Source: Pseudomonas poae (GTDB lineage Bacteria > Pseudomonadota > Gammaproteobacteria > Pseudomonadales > Pseudomonadaceae). Taken from it: a stretch of 64,000 bases of DNA. Under the pieces are notes generated by a model. The model worked only from the letters and a program-made list of their open reading frames with translations, was not told where the DNA came from and did no database searches. The stretch's first letter is position 1, and each line of letters starts with the position of its first letter. Positions 45,234 through 53,162 of this stretch are shown here, one piece after another. The stretch covers positions 124,001-188,000 of the forward strand of contig NZ_JYLI01000012.1 of assembly GCF_001439785.1 (NCBI RefSeq), given 5' to 3'. The translations under genes were made by a program, and so were the position numbers.

Positions 45234-46626
45234 ATCGGTGGTGGCGTTGATGCTGCTGGCATTGCAGGGTTGCTCGATGGCGCCGACCTACCAGGTACCG
45301 AGGGTCGATCTGCCGGCCGATTACCGCGAGGGCCCCTGGCACAGCGCGCAGCCGTCCGACCGAATGGCGCCGCAGTGGTGGACGTTTTACAACGATGCGC
45401 GCCTCAATAGCCTGCAGCAGCAATTGCTCAAGGCCAACCCAGACTTGGCGGCGGCGCTGGCGCATTTCGATGCAGCCCAGGCGTATGCCAGCCAGTTGCA
45501 CGCAGGACTGTTCCCGCAGATCAACGCCAGCGCGCAGCCGCTGCGCCAACGGCAGTCGGATTCGCGGCCGCTGCGCGGGGGTACGCAGCCGTCGGTGTAC
45601 AACAGCGATACCGCCGAATTTTCGCTGAGCTACGACCTGGACCTGTGGGGCAAAATCCGCAACCAGGTGGCGGCGGGAGATGCCAAGGCGCACGCGTCGG
45701 GGGATGAGCTGGCGGTGGCGAGGTTGAACCTGCAGCACCAGCTGGCAACCTTGTATGTGCAGCTCAATGGATTGGATGTGCAGCGCCGGACTCTTGAGCG
45801 TTCGCTGGATGATTTCAGCCAGGCACTGCAACTGACGCGCAACCGCTATGAAGGCCAGATCGCTTCAGAGCTGGACCTGACGCGCGCGCAAAGTCAACTG
45901 GCGCAGGCCAGGGCGCAGCTGGATGAAGTGCGCGGGCAGCGCAACCTCACCGAACATGCCATCGGTGAGCTGGTGGGTGTGACGGCCAGTGATTTCTCCC
46001 TGCCGCCCAGCCCGCACTTGATCGCCCTGCCGCTGATTCCTGCGCAACTGCCGAGCCACCTACTGCAACGTCGCCCCGACATAGCGGCAGCGGAGCGTCG
46101 TGTGTTTGCGGCCAATGCGAATATTGGTGTAGCCAGAGCGGCGTGGTACCCGGATTTCAGCTTGACCGGCCTGATCGGCGGACAGACACAGGGCGTTGGC
46201 AACCTGCTATATGCCGGCAATCGTTACTGGGCGCTGGGACCGCTGGTCAACCTGCCGATCTTCAACGGCGGGCGCTTGAGCGCCAATGAGCGCCAGGCCA
46301 AAGCCGAGTTCGAAGAAGCCTCGGCGCAGTATCGCAGCCAGGTGCTGAAAGCCGTGCGCGAGGTGGAAGACAACCTGGCGCAACTGCGCGACTTGCAGCG
46401 CCAGGCCGAGGATGAACAAGCGGCAGCGGATGCGGCGCAGCACACCCAGACGCTGGCAATGAACAGCTATCAGGCAGGCGCGGTGAGTTACCTGGAAGTG
46501 GTGACCGCACAGACCGCGGCATTGCAAGCGCAGCGAGCGTTGCAGGCAGCACAGACGCGGCAGTTGCAGGCGAGCGTGGGGCTACTCACCGCGCTCGGCG
46601 GTGGCTGGGAACCAGGCACGTTTTAA
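45223..46626 (+). CDS. Outer membrane efflux lipoprotein (NodT family)
   Basis: 467 residues from ATG 45223, 11 bp inside the adaptor gene. Lipobox 'LMLLALQGCSMAPTYQVP' and two TolC-type repeats (about 60-250 and 260-467), with 'LQRRPDIAAAERRVFAANANIGVARAAWYPDFSLTGLIGG' as the family signature. It forms the trimeric outer-membrane duct of the pump. Confidence 0.92.
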   Translation: MRRESVVALMLLALQGCSMAPTYQVPRVDLPADYREGPWHSAQPSDRMAPQWWTFYNDARLNSLQQQLLKANPDLAAALAHFDAAQAYASQLHAGLFPQINASAQPLRQRQSDSRPLRGGTQPSVYNSDTAEFSLSYDLDLWGKIRNQVAAGDAKAHASGDELAVARLNLQHQLATLYVQLNGLDVQRRTLERSLDDFSQALQLTRNRYEGQIASELDLTRAQSQLAQARAQLDEVRGQRNLTEHAIGELVGVTASDFSLPPSPHLIALPLIPAQLPSHLLQRRPDIAAAERRVFAANANIGVARAAWYPDFSLTGLIGGQTQGVGNLLYAGNRYWALGPLVNLPIFNGGRLSANERQAKAEFEEASAQYRSQVLKAVREVEDNLAQLRDLQRQAEDEQAAADAAQHTQTLAMNSYQAGAVSYLEVVTAQTAALQAQRALQAAQTRQLQASVGLLTALGGGWEPGTF

Positions 46627-46645
46627 TGCTCAACACAGCTCCAAA

Positions 46646-46734
46646 TGTGGAAGGGGCTGCTACCGATAGCGTTGAGTCAGTTGATACACGTGTGGCTGAC
46701 CCACCGCCATCGGGAGCAAGCCCTTCCAGACACA
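46646..46734. repeat. Decayed REPIN (89 bp)
   Basis: TGTGGAAGGGGCTGCTACCGATAGCG at the left and CGCCATCGGGAGCAAGCCCTTCCAGACACA at the right are imperfect inverted ends around GTTGAGTCAGTTGATACACGTGTGGCTGACC. It has the layout of the GGGGGCTTGCCCCCGATAGCGG class of REPINs, with several mismatches. It lies 40 bp from a REP-associated transposase remnant. Confidence 0.75.
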
Positions 46735-46773
46735 TCCTGCCAAAAGCCTGCCGATCAAGCTCAGCGACAGCAG

Positions 46774-46878
46774 GATGACCTTGTGAAAACGGCCAGGCAT
46801 GTGGTGGCCAATCCCCTGCGGGCGGGGCTGGTGGATCGAATCGGCGACTACCCGCTGTGGGACGCCGTTTGGCTGTAG
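46774..46878 (+). pseudogene. C-terminal remnant of a REP-associated tyrosine transposase (RAYT)
   Basis: The last 34 codons before TAG 46878 read DDLVKTARHVVANPLRAG-LVDRIGDYPLWDAVWL, closely like the end of RAYT (Y1-like REP-associated) transposases ('ARYIVANPLRAxLV..igdYPhWDaiWL'). The catalytic HUH and tyrosine regions are gone and no start is usable, so only the 3' end of the gene survives, next to a decayed REPIN. RAYTs mobilise REP sequences. Confidence 0.8.
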
Positions 46879-46990
46879 CGCCTTCGCCTACCTTTTTTGC
46901 CCTCATTTCAGGCTTAAACACGAACCCCCACTCACAGACTTATCCGAAACTTCGTACACTGCCTGCCCTACTCCTTGATTGGTATGAACA

Positions 46991-47356
46991 ATGTTGATCA
47001 AAAAAGCCCTCACCACCGTCGCGCTGCTGGCCTCCCTGCTGGGCGCGGCGTCAGCCTTCGCCCACGCGCACCTGAAAAGCTCGCAGCCTGCGGCAGACAG
47101 CAGCGTCGCAGCGCCCAAGGAGCTGCGCCTGACGTTCACCGAAGGCGTCGAAGCCACGTTCACCAAAGTCTCACTGAGCAAGGACGGCACCGAAATCGCG
47201 ATCAAAGGCCTGGACACACCGGATAAAGACAAGAAGGTGCTGGTCGTGACACCCGCTGCGCCGCTGGCGGCCGGCAACTACAAGGTGGTGTGGAACGCCG
47301 TCTCCGTCGACACCCACAAGAGCAACGGTGAATACAGCTTCAAGGTCGGCCAATAA
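46991..47356 (+). CDS. copC: Periplasmic copper-binding protein CopC
   Basis: 121 residues. The signal peptide MLIKKALTTVALLASLLGAASAFA is followed by 'HAHLKSSQPAADSSVAAPKELRLTFTEGVEATFTKVSL', with the N-terminal histidine that binds Cu(II) after cleavage, and 'LAAGNYKVVWNAVSVDTHKSNGEYSFKV' with the second Cu ligands (D, H). Single CopC domain of the YobA type. copD begins 3 bp after its stop. Confidence 0.93.
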   Translation: MLIKKALTTVALLASLLGAASAFAHAHLKSSQPAADSSVAAPKELRLTFTEGVEATFTKVSLSKDGTEIAIKGLDTPDKDKKVLVVTPAAPLAAGNYKVVWNAVSVDTHKSNGEYSFKVGQ

Positions 47357-47359
47357 TCC

Positions 47360-48214
47360 ATGGCGACGCTGCTGGTGCTGTGCCGTTTCGTGCATTTCAT
47401 CGTCGTGCTGCTGATGTTCGGTGCCTGCGCGTTCAGGCCCTGGCTGCTGGGCACGCACGCGCAACCGGCGCTGGACCGGCAACTGCTGCGCATCACCCGT
47501 GGCCTGGCCTGGCTGGGGCTCGGTTCGGGCGTAGTGTGGTTGTTGTTGATCACCGCGAGCATGGCCGGCACCTGGGACGCCGCCCTGCAACCGGCGACGG
47601 TGCAACTGGTGCTGGGCAAGACGTTCTTCGGCCAAGTCTGGATCTGGCATCTATTGCTGAACCTGCTGCTCGTGATCGCGCTGATCAAACCCTGGCCGGT
47701 GCTGCGCCTGCCATTGCTTGCGCTGTTACTGGCGACCCTTGCACCGGTGGGCCACGGCGCGATGCTCGACGGACTCAGCGGGCAGTTGCTGATCCTCAAT
47801 CAGGTGGTGCACCTGGTGTGCGTCGGCGCCTGGCTCGGGGGTTTACTGTTGTTGGTGCTGATACTGCGCTCGCCAACGCCGGCACTGGCATCGATCCTGC
47901 GGCGCTTCAGCGGCGTCGGTTATGGTGTGGTGGCCGGCCTGCTTGTGACGGGCCTGATCAACGTGCGCGTACTCACCGGACAACTGTGGCCTACGCCGTT
48001 GTTCAGCGGGTTCGCGCTGATTTTGTTGATCAAGGTGCTGCTGGTGCTCGGCATGCTGGGGCTGGCGTTGCTGAACCGTTTGCGCCTTAAGCATTGCGAA
48101 CAGCGCGTGAGCGCGCTGAAAGCCAGCATCATGCTGGAATGGTTACTCGGTATTTCAGCGGTGGCGGCGGTTTCCCTGCTGGGCACCCTTCCGCCCATGA
48201 CCATGACTGGCTGA
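47360..48214 (+). CDS. copD: Copper homeostasis membrane protein CopD
   Basis: 284 residues with eight hydrophobic helices. 'LCRFVHFIVVLLMFGACAFRPWLLG', 'WIWHLLLNLLLVIALI', 'VGHGAMLDG' and 'NQVVHLVCVGAWLGGLLLLVLIL' carry the conserved histidines of the CopD/YebZ family. Together with CopC it probably brings copper across the inner membrane or delivers it to cuproproteins. Operon with copC. Confidence 0.93.
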   Translation: MATLLVLCRFVHFIVVLLMFGACAFRPWLLGTHAQPALDRQLLRITRGLAWLGLGSGVVWLLLITASMAGTWDAALQPATVQLVLGKTFFGQVWIWHLLLNLLLVIALIKPWPVLRLPLLALLLATLAPVGHGAMLDGLSGQLLILNQVVHLVCVGAWLGGLLLLVLILRSPTPALASILRRFSGVGYGVVAGLLVTGLINVRVLTGQLWPTPLFSGFALILLIKVLLVLGMLGLALLNRLRLKHCEQRVSALKASIMLEWLLGISAVAAVSLLGTLPPMTMTG

Positions 48215-48337
48215 TTCAACACGTCTATCAAACCCACCGCAGCCAACAGTGAGACGGCCTCACCTCAAACAATTTGTTTAGTCATCGTATAACTTCCGCT
48301 TGACACCCCCCGAAAACCCCGCAAATATCCGCCCTAA

Positions 48338-48358
48338 TGTTGTACGACAACGTATGAC
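48338..48358. promoter_or_regulatory. Putative operator shared with the uronate operon (site 1)
   Basis: Read on the minus strand, GTCATACG, four bases, C-G-TACAACA. It agrees at 16 or 17 of 21 positions with 49796-49816 upstream of udh. The inner part TTGT-CG-TACAA is a partial palindrome typical of GntR-family operators. It lies about 40 bp before the porin start. Confidence 0.6.
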
Positions 48359-48396
48359 AAATAATAAAAACAACAAAAGAAAAAGGGAGCTTCACT

Positions 48397-49659
48397 GTGA
48401 GTCAATTCGCCCGCGCTACCTCCTCGCACCTCGGTCTCATCAGCTTCGCCAGTCTTACGTTCACGCTGCCCCTCGTCGCCCAGGCCGATGGCTTTCTCGA
48501 CGACGCCAAGGCCTCGCTGAACTTGCGTAACGCCTACTTCAACCGCAACTTCACCAACCCGGCCAACCCCCAGGCCAAGGCTGAGGAGTGGACGCAGAAC
48601 TTCATTCTTGATGCTAAGTCCGGCTTCACCCAGGGCACCGTGGGTTTCGGCCTGGATGTGCTGGGCCTGTACTCGCAGAAGCTCGACGGCGGCAAAGGCA
48701 CCGCCGGCACGCAACTGCTGCCGGTGCACAGCGATGGCCGTCCGGCCGACAACTTCGGGCGCCTGGGCGTGGCGCTGAAAACCCGGCTGTCGAAGACCGA
48801 ACTGAAGGTCGGTGAATGGATGCCGGTGTTGCCGATTCTGCGCTCCGACGACGGCCGCTCCCTGCCGCAAACCTTTCGCGGCGGCCAGGTCACCTCCAAC
48901 GAGATCGCCGGCCTGACGCTCTACGGCGGCCAGTTTCGCGGCAACAGCCCGCGCAACGACGCGAGCATGGAAGACATGTTCATGAACGGCAAAGCGGCGT
49001 TCACCTCCGACCGCTTCAACTTCGGCGGCGGCGAGTACGCCTTCAACGACAAGCGCACCCAGGTCGGCCTGTGGTACGCCGAACTCAGCGATATCTACCA
49101 GCAGCAATACCTCAACCTCACCCACAGCCAGCCTGTGGGCGACTGGACCCTGGGGGCCAATCTCGGTTTCTTCAACGGCAAGGAAGACGGCAGCGCACTG
49201 GCCGGCGATCTGGACAACAAAACCGTGTCCGCGCTGTTCTCCGCCAAATACCAGGGCCACACCTTCTACGTCGGTCTGCAGAAACTCACCGGCGACAGCG
49301 TGTGGATGCGCGTCAACGGCACCAGCGGCGGAACCCTGGCCAACGACAGCTATAACTCCAGCTACGACAACGCCAAGGAAAAATCCTGGCAGGTGCGGCA
49401 TGACTTCAACTTCGTCGTGCTGGGCGTGCCGGGGCTGACCTTGATGAACCGCTACATCAGCGGCAGCAACGTGCACACCGGGGCGATCACCGATGGCAAG
49501 GAATGGGGACGCGAGTCCGAACTGGCCTATACCGTACAAAGCGGTGCGCTGAAGAACCTGAATGTGCGCTGGCGCAACTCGACCATGCGTCGGGATTTCA
49601 GCACCAACGAGTTCGATGAAAACCGGCTGTTTGTGAGCTATCCGATTTCCCTGCTGTAA
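48397..49659 (+). CDS. OprD-family outer membrane porin
   Basis: 420 residues from GTG 48397 with GGGAG upstream. Signal peptide to about 'LPLVAQADG', then the OprD start 'FLDDAKASLNLRNAYFNRNFTNP...QAKAEEWTQNFILDAKSGFTQGTVGFGLDVLGLYSQKLDGG', which begins the 18-strand barrel, ending in '...ENRLFVSYPISLL'. Family members are substrate-specific channels for amino acids or organic acids. The uronate genes that follow and the shared operator suggest uptake of galacturonate, glucuronate or their aldaric acids (inference). Confidence 0.92.
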   Translation: MSQFARATSSHLGLISFASLTFTLPLVAQADGFLDDAKASLNLRNAYFNRNFTNPANPQAKAEEWTQNFILDAKSGFTQGTVGFGLDVLGLYSQKLDGGKGTAGTQLLPVHSDGRPADNFGRLGVALKTRLSKTELKVGEWMPVLPILRSDDGRSLPQTFRGGQVTSNEIAGLTLYGGQFRGNSPRNDASMEDMFMNGKAAFTSDRFNFGGGEYAFNDKRTQVGLWYAELSDIYQQQYLNLTHSQPVGDWTLGANLGFFNGKEDGSALAGDLDNKTVSALFSAKYQGHTFYVGLQKLTGDSVWMRVNGTSGGTLANDSYNSSYDNAKEKSWQVRHDFNFVVLGVPGLTLMNRYISGSNVHTGAITDGKEWGRESELAYTVQSGALKNLNVRWRNSTMRRDFSTNEFDENRLFVSYPISLL

Positions 49660-49690
49660 CACTCAACCTCCCTTTCACAGCAAATCCCCT

Positions 49691-49717
49691 GTGGGAGGGA
49701 GCAAGCCCCCTCCCACA
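49691..49717. repeat. Short REP palindrome
   Basis: GTGGGAGGGAGCAAGCCCCCTCCCAC, between the porin gene and udh, 32 bp after the porin stop. It might separate expression of the two. Confidence 0.8.
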
Positions 49718-49795
49718 TTTTGCGCCTCACTGTGCTTTCATTCTGTCTGCAAGAACGTTGACAAGCCGGTGAAACCCTAACGATACTTCGGCAAA

Positions 49796-49816
49796 GTCAT
49801 ACGACAACCTACAACA
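49796..49816. promoter_or_regulatory. Putative operator shared with the uronate porin (site 2)
   Basis: GTCATACG, ACAA, CCTACAACA: matches the minus-strand reading of 48338-48358 in both outer blocks. It ends 15 bp before the udh ATG, a place where a bound repressor would block the promoter or early elongation. Confidence 0.6.
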
Positions 49817-49831
49817 ATAAATGGGACCTTC

Positions 49832-50650
49832 ATGACCACCACCTCCGCCCCCGTTCCATTCAACCGCCTGCTGATCACTGGCGCCGCCGGCGGCCTGGGC
49901 AAAGTACTGCGCGAGCGCATGCGCCCTTACGCCCAGGTGCTGCGCCTGTCGGACATCGCCGACATGGCCCCCGCCGCCGCCCATGAAGAAGTGCACCCTT
50001 GCGACCTCGCCGATAAACAAGCCGTGCACCATCTGGTGGAAGGTGTCGACGCCATCCTGCATTTTGGTGGTGTGTCGGTTGAACGATCGTTCGAAGAAGT
50101 ACTCGGCGCCAATATCAGCGGGATTTTTCATATCTACGAAGCCGCCCGCCGCCATGGCGTGAAGCGCGTGATCTTCGCCAGCTCCAACCACGTGATTGGG
50201 TTCTACAAACAGGGCGAGCCACTCGACGCCCACTCGCCGCGCCGCCCGGACAGCTACTACGGCCTGTCCAAGTCCTACGGCGAAGACATGGCCAGTTTCT
50301 ACTTCGACCGCTACGGCATCGAGACCGTGAGCATCCGCATCGGCTCCTCGTTTCCCGAACCACAGAACCGCCGGATGATGCACACCTGGCTCAGCTTCGA
50401 CGACCTGACCCAACTGCTCGAACGCGCGCTGTATACGCCAAACGTCGGCCACACGGTGGTGTACGGCATGTCCAATAACCTCGACACCTGGTGGGACAAC
50501 CGCTACGCCGCTCACCTGGGCTTTGCTCCCAAAGACAGCTCCGAAGTGTTCCGCGCCCACGTGGAAAAACAACCGCCCGTGCCTGCCGATGACCCGGCGG
50601 CGGTGTATCAGGGCGGTGCGTTCTGCGCGGCCGGGCCGTTCGGTGACTGA
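49832..50650 (+). CDS. udh: NAD-dependent uronate dehydrogenase
   Basis: 272 residues, extended SDR. 'RLLITGAAGGLGKVLRERM' is the NAD-binding glycine motif, 'LHFGGVSVERSFEEVLGANISGIFHIYEAARRHGVKRVIFASSNHVIGFY' is characteristic of Udh, and the catalytic Y143-x-x-x-K147 is in 'SYYGLSKSYG'. It oxidises glucuronate and galacturonate to the aldaro-lactones. First gene of a six-gene set (lactonase, TRAP transporter, epimerase) running in one direction with short gaps. Confidence 0.93.
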   Translation: MTTTSAPVPFNRLLITGAAGGLGKVLRERMRPYAQVLRLSDIADMAPAAAHEEVHPCDLADKQAVHHLVEGVDAILHFGGVSVERSFEEVLGANISGIFHIYEAARRHGVKRVIFASSNHVIGFYKQGEPLDAHSPRRPDSYYGLSKSYGEDMASFYFDRYGIETVSIRIGSSFPEPQNRRMMHTWLSFDDLTQLLERALYTPNVGHTVVYGMSNNLDTWWDNRYAAHLGFAPKDSSEVFRAHVEKQPPVPADDPAAVYQGGAFCAAGPFGD

Positions 50651-50680
50651 GTCTGACTCCAACCAAGGGAATGAGTGGCC

Positions 50681-51556
50681 ATGACCGCTGAATTGATTGT
50701 CGACGCCCGCAACGCCGTGGGCGAATGCCCGGTGTGGGTGCCCGAGGAAAACGCCCTGTATTGGGTGGATATCCCCAACGGTGGCCTGCAACGCTGGAGC
50801 GCCGACAGCGGCCATATCGCCGCGTGGAAGGCCCCGCAGATGCTCGCCTGCATTGCCCGCACCACTGCCGGCAATTGGGTCGCAGGCATGGAATCAGGCT
50901 TCTTCCAGCTCACGCCTTACAACGATGGCAGCCTCGACACCACGCCACTGGCCAGCGTCGAACACCCCCGCGAGGACATGCGCCTCAACGACGGCCGCTG
51001 CGACCGCCAGGGCCGCTTCTGGGCCGGCAGCATGGTGCTGAACATGGGCTTGAACGCGGCCGAAGGCACGCTTTATCGCTATGATTCCGGCGCCGCGCCC
51101 CATGCCCAGTTGAACGGTTTCATCACCCTCAACGGCCTGGCCTTCAGCCCCGACGGCCGCACGATGTACGCTTCGGATTCGCACCCGCTGGTGCAGCAGA
51201 TCTGGGCCTTTGACTACGACATCGACAGCGGCACCCCGAGCAATCGCCGGGTGTTTGTCGACATGCATAAATTCCTCGGCCGCCCCGATGGCGCGGCGGT
51301 GGATGCCGACGGCTGCTACTGGATCTGCGCCAATGACGCCGGCCTGGTGCACCGTTTCACCCCCGACGGTCGCCTCGACCAGTCACTTACCGTACCGGTG
51401 AAAAAACCGACCATGTGCGCCTTCGGCGGCAGCCGTCTGGATACGTTGTTCGTCACCTCGATTCGCGATGACAACAGTGACCAGTCCCTGTCCGGTGGCG
51501 TGTTCGCCCTCAACCCCGGCGTCAAGGGACTGCCCGAACCGCGCTTCATCCCCTAG
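50681..51556 (+). CDS. SMP-30/gluconolactonase-type aldaro-lactonase
   Basis: 291 residues from ATG 50681 (AAGGGA 10 nt upstream). A six-bladed propeller with metal-site motifs 'GECPVWVPEENALYWVDI' (Glu near residue 15), 'MRLNDGRCDRQGRFWAGSM' (Asn-Asp), 'TLNGLAFSPDGRTMYASDS' and 'PDGAAVDADGCYWIC'. By position just after udh it most likely opens the glucaro- or galactarolactone made by that enzyme. Other sugar lactones are possible. Confidence 0.88.
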   Translation: MTAELIVDARNAVGECPVWVPEENALYWVDIPNGGLQRWSADSGHIAAWKAPQMLACIARTTAGNWVAGMESGFFQLTPYNDGSLDTTPLASVEHPREDMRLNDGRCDRQGRFWAGSMVLNMGLNAAEGTLYRYDSGAAPHAQLNGFITLNGLAFSPDGRTMYASDSHPLVQQIWAFDYDIDSGTPSNRRVFVDMHKFLGRPDGAAVDADGCYWICANDAGLVHRFTPDGRLDQSLTVPVKKPTMCAFGGSRLDTLFVTSIRDDNSDQSLSGGVFALNPGVKGLPEPRFIP

Positions 51557-51607
51557 CTGCATCGCTGTGCCTTGAATACAAAAATAACAAGACAGGAGTG
51601 ATACCCC

Positions 51608-52570
51608 ATGGACTTCAAACGCACGTTACTCGTCACCGCACTGTTCACCCTCAGCAGCGCCGCCCAGGCGCTGGAAATCAAATTCGCCGATATCCACCCC
51701 GACGGCTATCCCACCGTGGTCGCCGAAAAGAACATGGGCGCCGCGCTCACTAAGGAGAGCAACGGCGAACTGACCTTCAAGTTCTTCCCCGGCGGCGTGC
51801 TGGGCTCCGAGAAGGAAGTGGTCGAACAGGCCCAGGTCGGCGCGGTGCAGATGACCCGCGTCAGCCTCGGTATCGTCGGGCCGGTCGTGCCGGATGTGAA
51901 TGTGTTCAACCTGCCGTTCGTGTTCCGCGACCAGGCGCACATGCGCAAGGTCATCGATGGCGAGATCGGCGATGAGATTCTCGCCAAGATCACCGACTCC
52001 GAATTCGGCCTGGTGGCCCTGGCCTGGATGGACGGCGGCACGCGCAACCTCTACACCAAAGAGCCGGTGCGCAAAATCGAAGACCTCAAGGGCATGAAGA
52101 TTCGCGTACAGGGCAACCCGTTGTTCATCGACGCCTTCAACGCCATGGGCGCCAACGGTATCGCCATGGACACCGGCGAGATCTTCAGCGCCCTGCAGAC
52201 CGGCGTGATCGACGGCGCGGAAAACAACCCGCCCACCATGCTCGAGCACAACCACTTCCAGAACGCCAAGTTCTACACCCTCACCGAACACCTGATCCTG
52301 CCCGAGCCCATCGTGATGTCGAAAATCACCTGGAACAAGCTCACCCCGGCCCAGCAGGACATGGTGAAAAAAGCCGCCAAGGCCGCCCAGGCCGATGAGC
52401 GTGTGTTGTGGGACGCCAAGTCCGCCAGCAGCGAAACCAAACTCAAGGCCGCAGGCGTGGAGTTCATCACCGTCGACAAAAAGCCCTTCTATGACGCCAC
52501 CGCAGCAGTGCGCGCCAAGTACGGCGCGCCTTACGCCGACCTGATCAAGCGCATCGACGCGGTTCAATAA
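51608..52570 (+). CDS. TRAP transporter solute-binding protein (DctP family)
   Basis: 320 residues. Signal peptide MDFKRTLLVTALFTLSSAAQA, then 'LEIKFADIHPDGYPTVVAEKNMGAALTKESNGELTFKFFPGGVLGSEKEVVEQAQVGAVQMTRVSLG' and the carboxylate-binding arginine segment 'DLKGMKIRVQGNPLFIDAFNAMGANGIAMDTGEIFSALQTGVIDGAENNP', both family signatures. A sugar-acid ligand, probably a uronate, is inferred from the operon. Confidence 0.92.
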   Translation: MDFKRTLLVTALFTLSSAAQALEIKFADIHPDGYPTVVAEKNMGAALTKESNGELTFKFFPGGVLGSEKEVVEQAQVGAVQMTRVSLGIVGPVVPDVNVFNLPFVFRDQAHMRKVIDGEIGDEILAKITDSEFGLVALAWMDGGTRNLYTKEPVRKIEDLKGMKIRVQGNPLFIDAFNAMGANGIAMDTGEIFSALQTGVIDGAENNPPTMLEHNHFQNAKFYTLTEHLILPEPIVMSKITWNKLTPAQQDMVKKAAKAAQADERVLWDAKSASSETKLKAAGVEFITVDKKPFYDATAAVRAKYGAPYADLIKRIDAVQ

Positions 52571-52633
52571 CGCCCTCCTTCCTGACAAGGCCCGGCGCGG
52601 TCGGCATCAACGCGCCCGGTCACGGTGAACGCC

Positions 52634-53161
52634 ATGAAGAATCTACTGCTGCGCTTCAATGACCGCCTCTACATGACCTGTATCTGGGTCGCCGGCCTGT
52701 CCGTGCTGGGGGTGGCGCTGATCATTCCCTGGGGCATCTTCGCCCGCTACATCCTCGGCACCGGCTCCAGTTGGCCGGAGCCCACCGCGATCCTGCTGAT
52801 GCTGGTATTCACCTTCATTGGCGCCGCCGCCAGCTACCGCGCCGGCGCGCACATGTCGGTGGCCATGGTCACCGACCGCCTGCCGCCCGCCCAACGCCGC
52901 ATCGTCGGCGTCCTCTCGCAACTGTTGATGGCGACCATCTGCCTGTTCATGACCATTTGGGGCAGCAAGCTGTGCCTGTCCACCTGGAACCAGTTCATGA
53001 GCGCCATCCCCACCCTGCGCGTGGGCATCACCTACATGCCGATCCCGATCGGCGGGCTGCTGACCCTGGTGTTCGTGCTGGAAAAACTTCTGCTGGGCGA
53101 CCAGAGCAATCGCCGCGTGGTGCGTTTCGACCTGGTTGAAGAAAGCGAAGGAGCTGCCTGA
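52634..53161 (+). CDS. TRAP transporter small permease (DctQ)
   Basis: 175 residues from ATG 52634 (GTG 52625 possible). Four membrane helices: 'CIWVAGLSVLGVALIIPWGIFARYILG', 'EPTAILLMLVFTFIGAAASYRAGAHM', 'IVGVLSQLLMATICLFMTIWGSKL' and 'MPIPIGGLLTLVFVLEKLLLG'. 'W.ep.ai.lm.w..figaa...r.g.h...' is the DctQ pattern. One base before the large permease gene. Na+-driven uptake of the ligand bound by DctP. Confidence 0.9.
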   Translation: MKNLLLRFNDRLYMTCIWVAGLSVLGVALIIPWGIFARYILGTGSSWPEPTAILLMLVFTFIGAAASYRAGAHMSVAMVTDRLPPAQRRIVGVLSQLLMATICLFMTIWGSKLCLSTWNQFMSAIPTLRVGITYMPIPIGGLLTLVFVLEKLLLGDQSNRRVVRFDLVEESEGAA

Positions 53162-53162
53162 T

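Noticed and set aside
46645-46878. 77-residue intact protein
   Set aside because: The first half is repeat sequence; only the last 34 codons resemble a transposase end, so it is a remnant.
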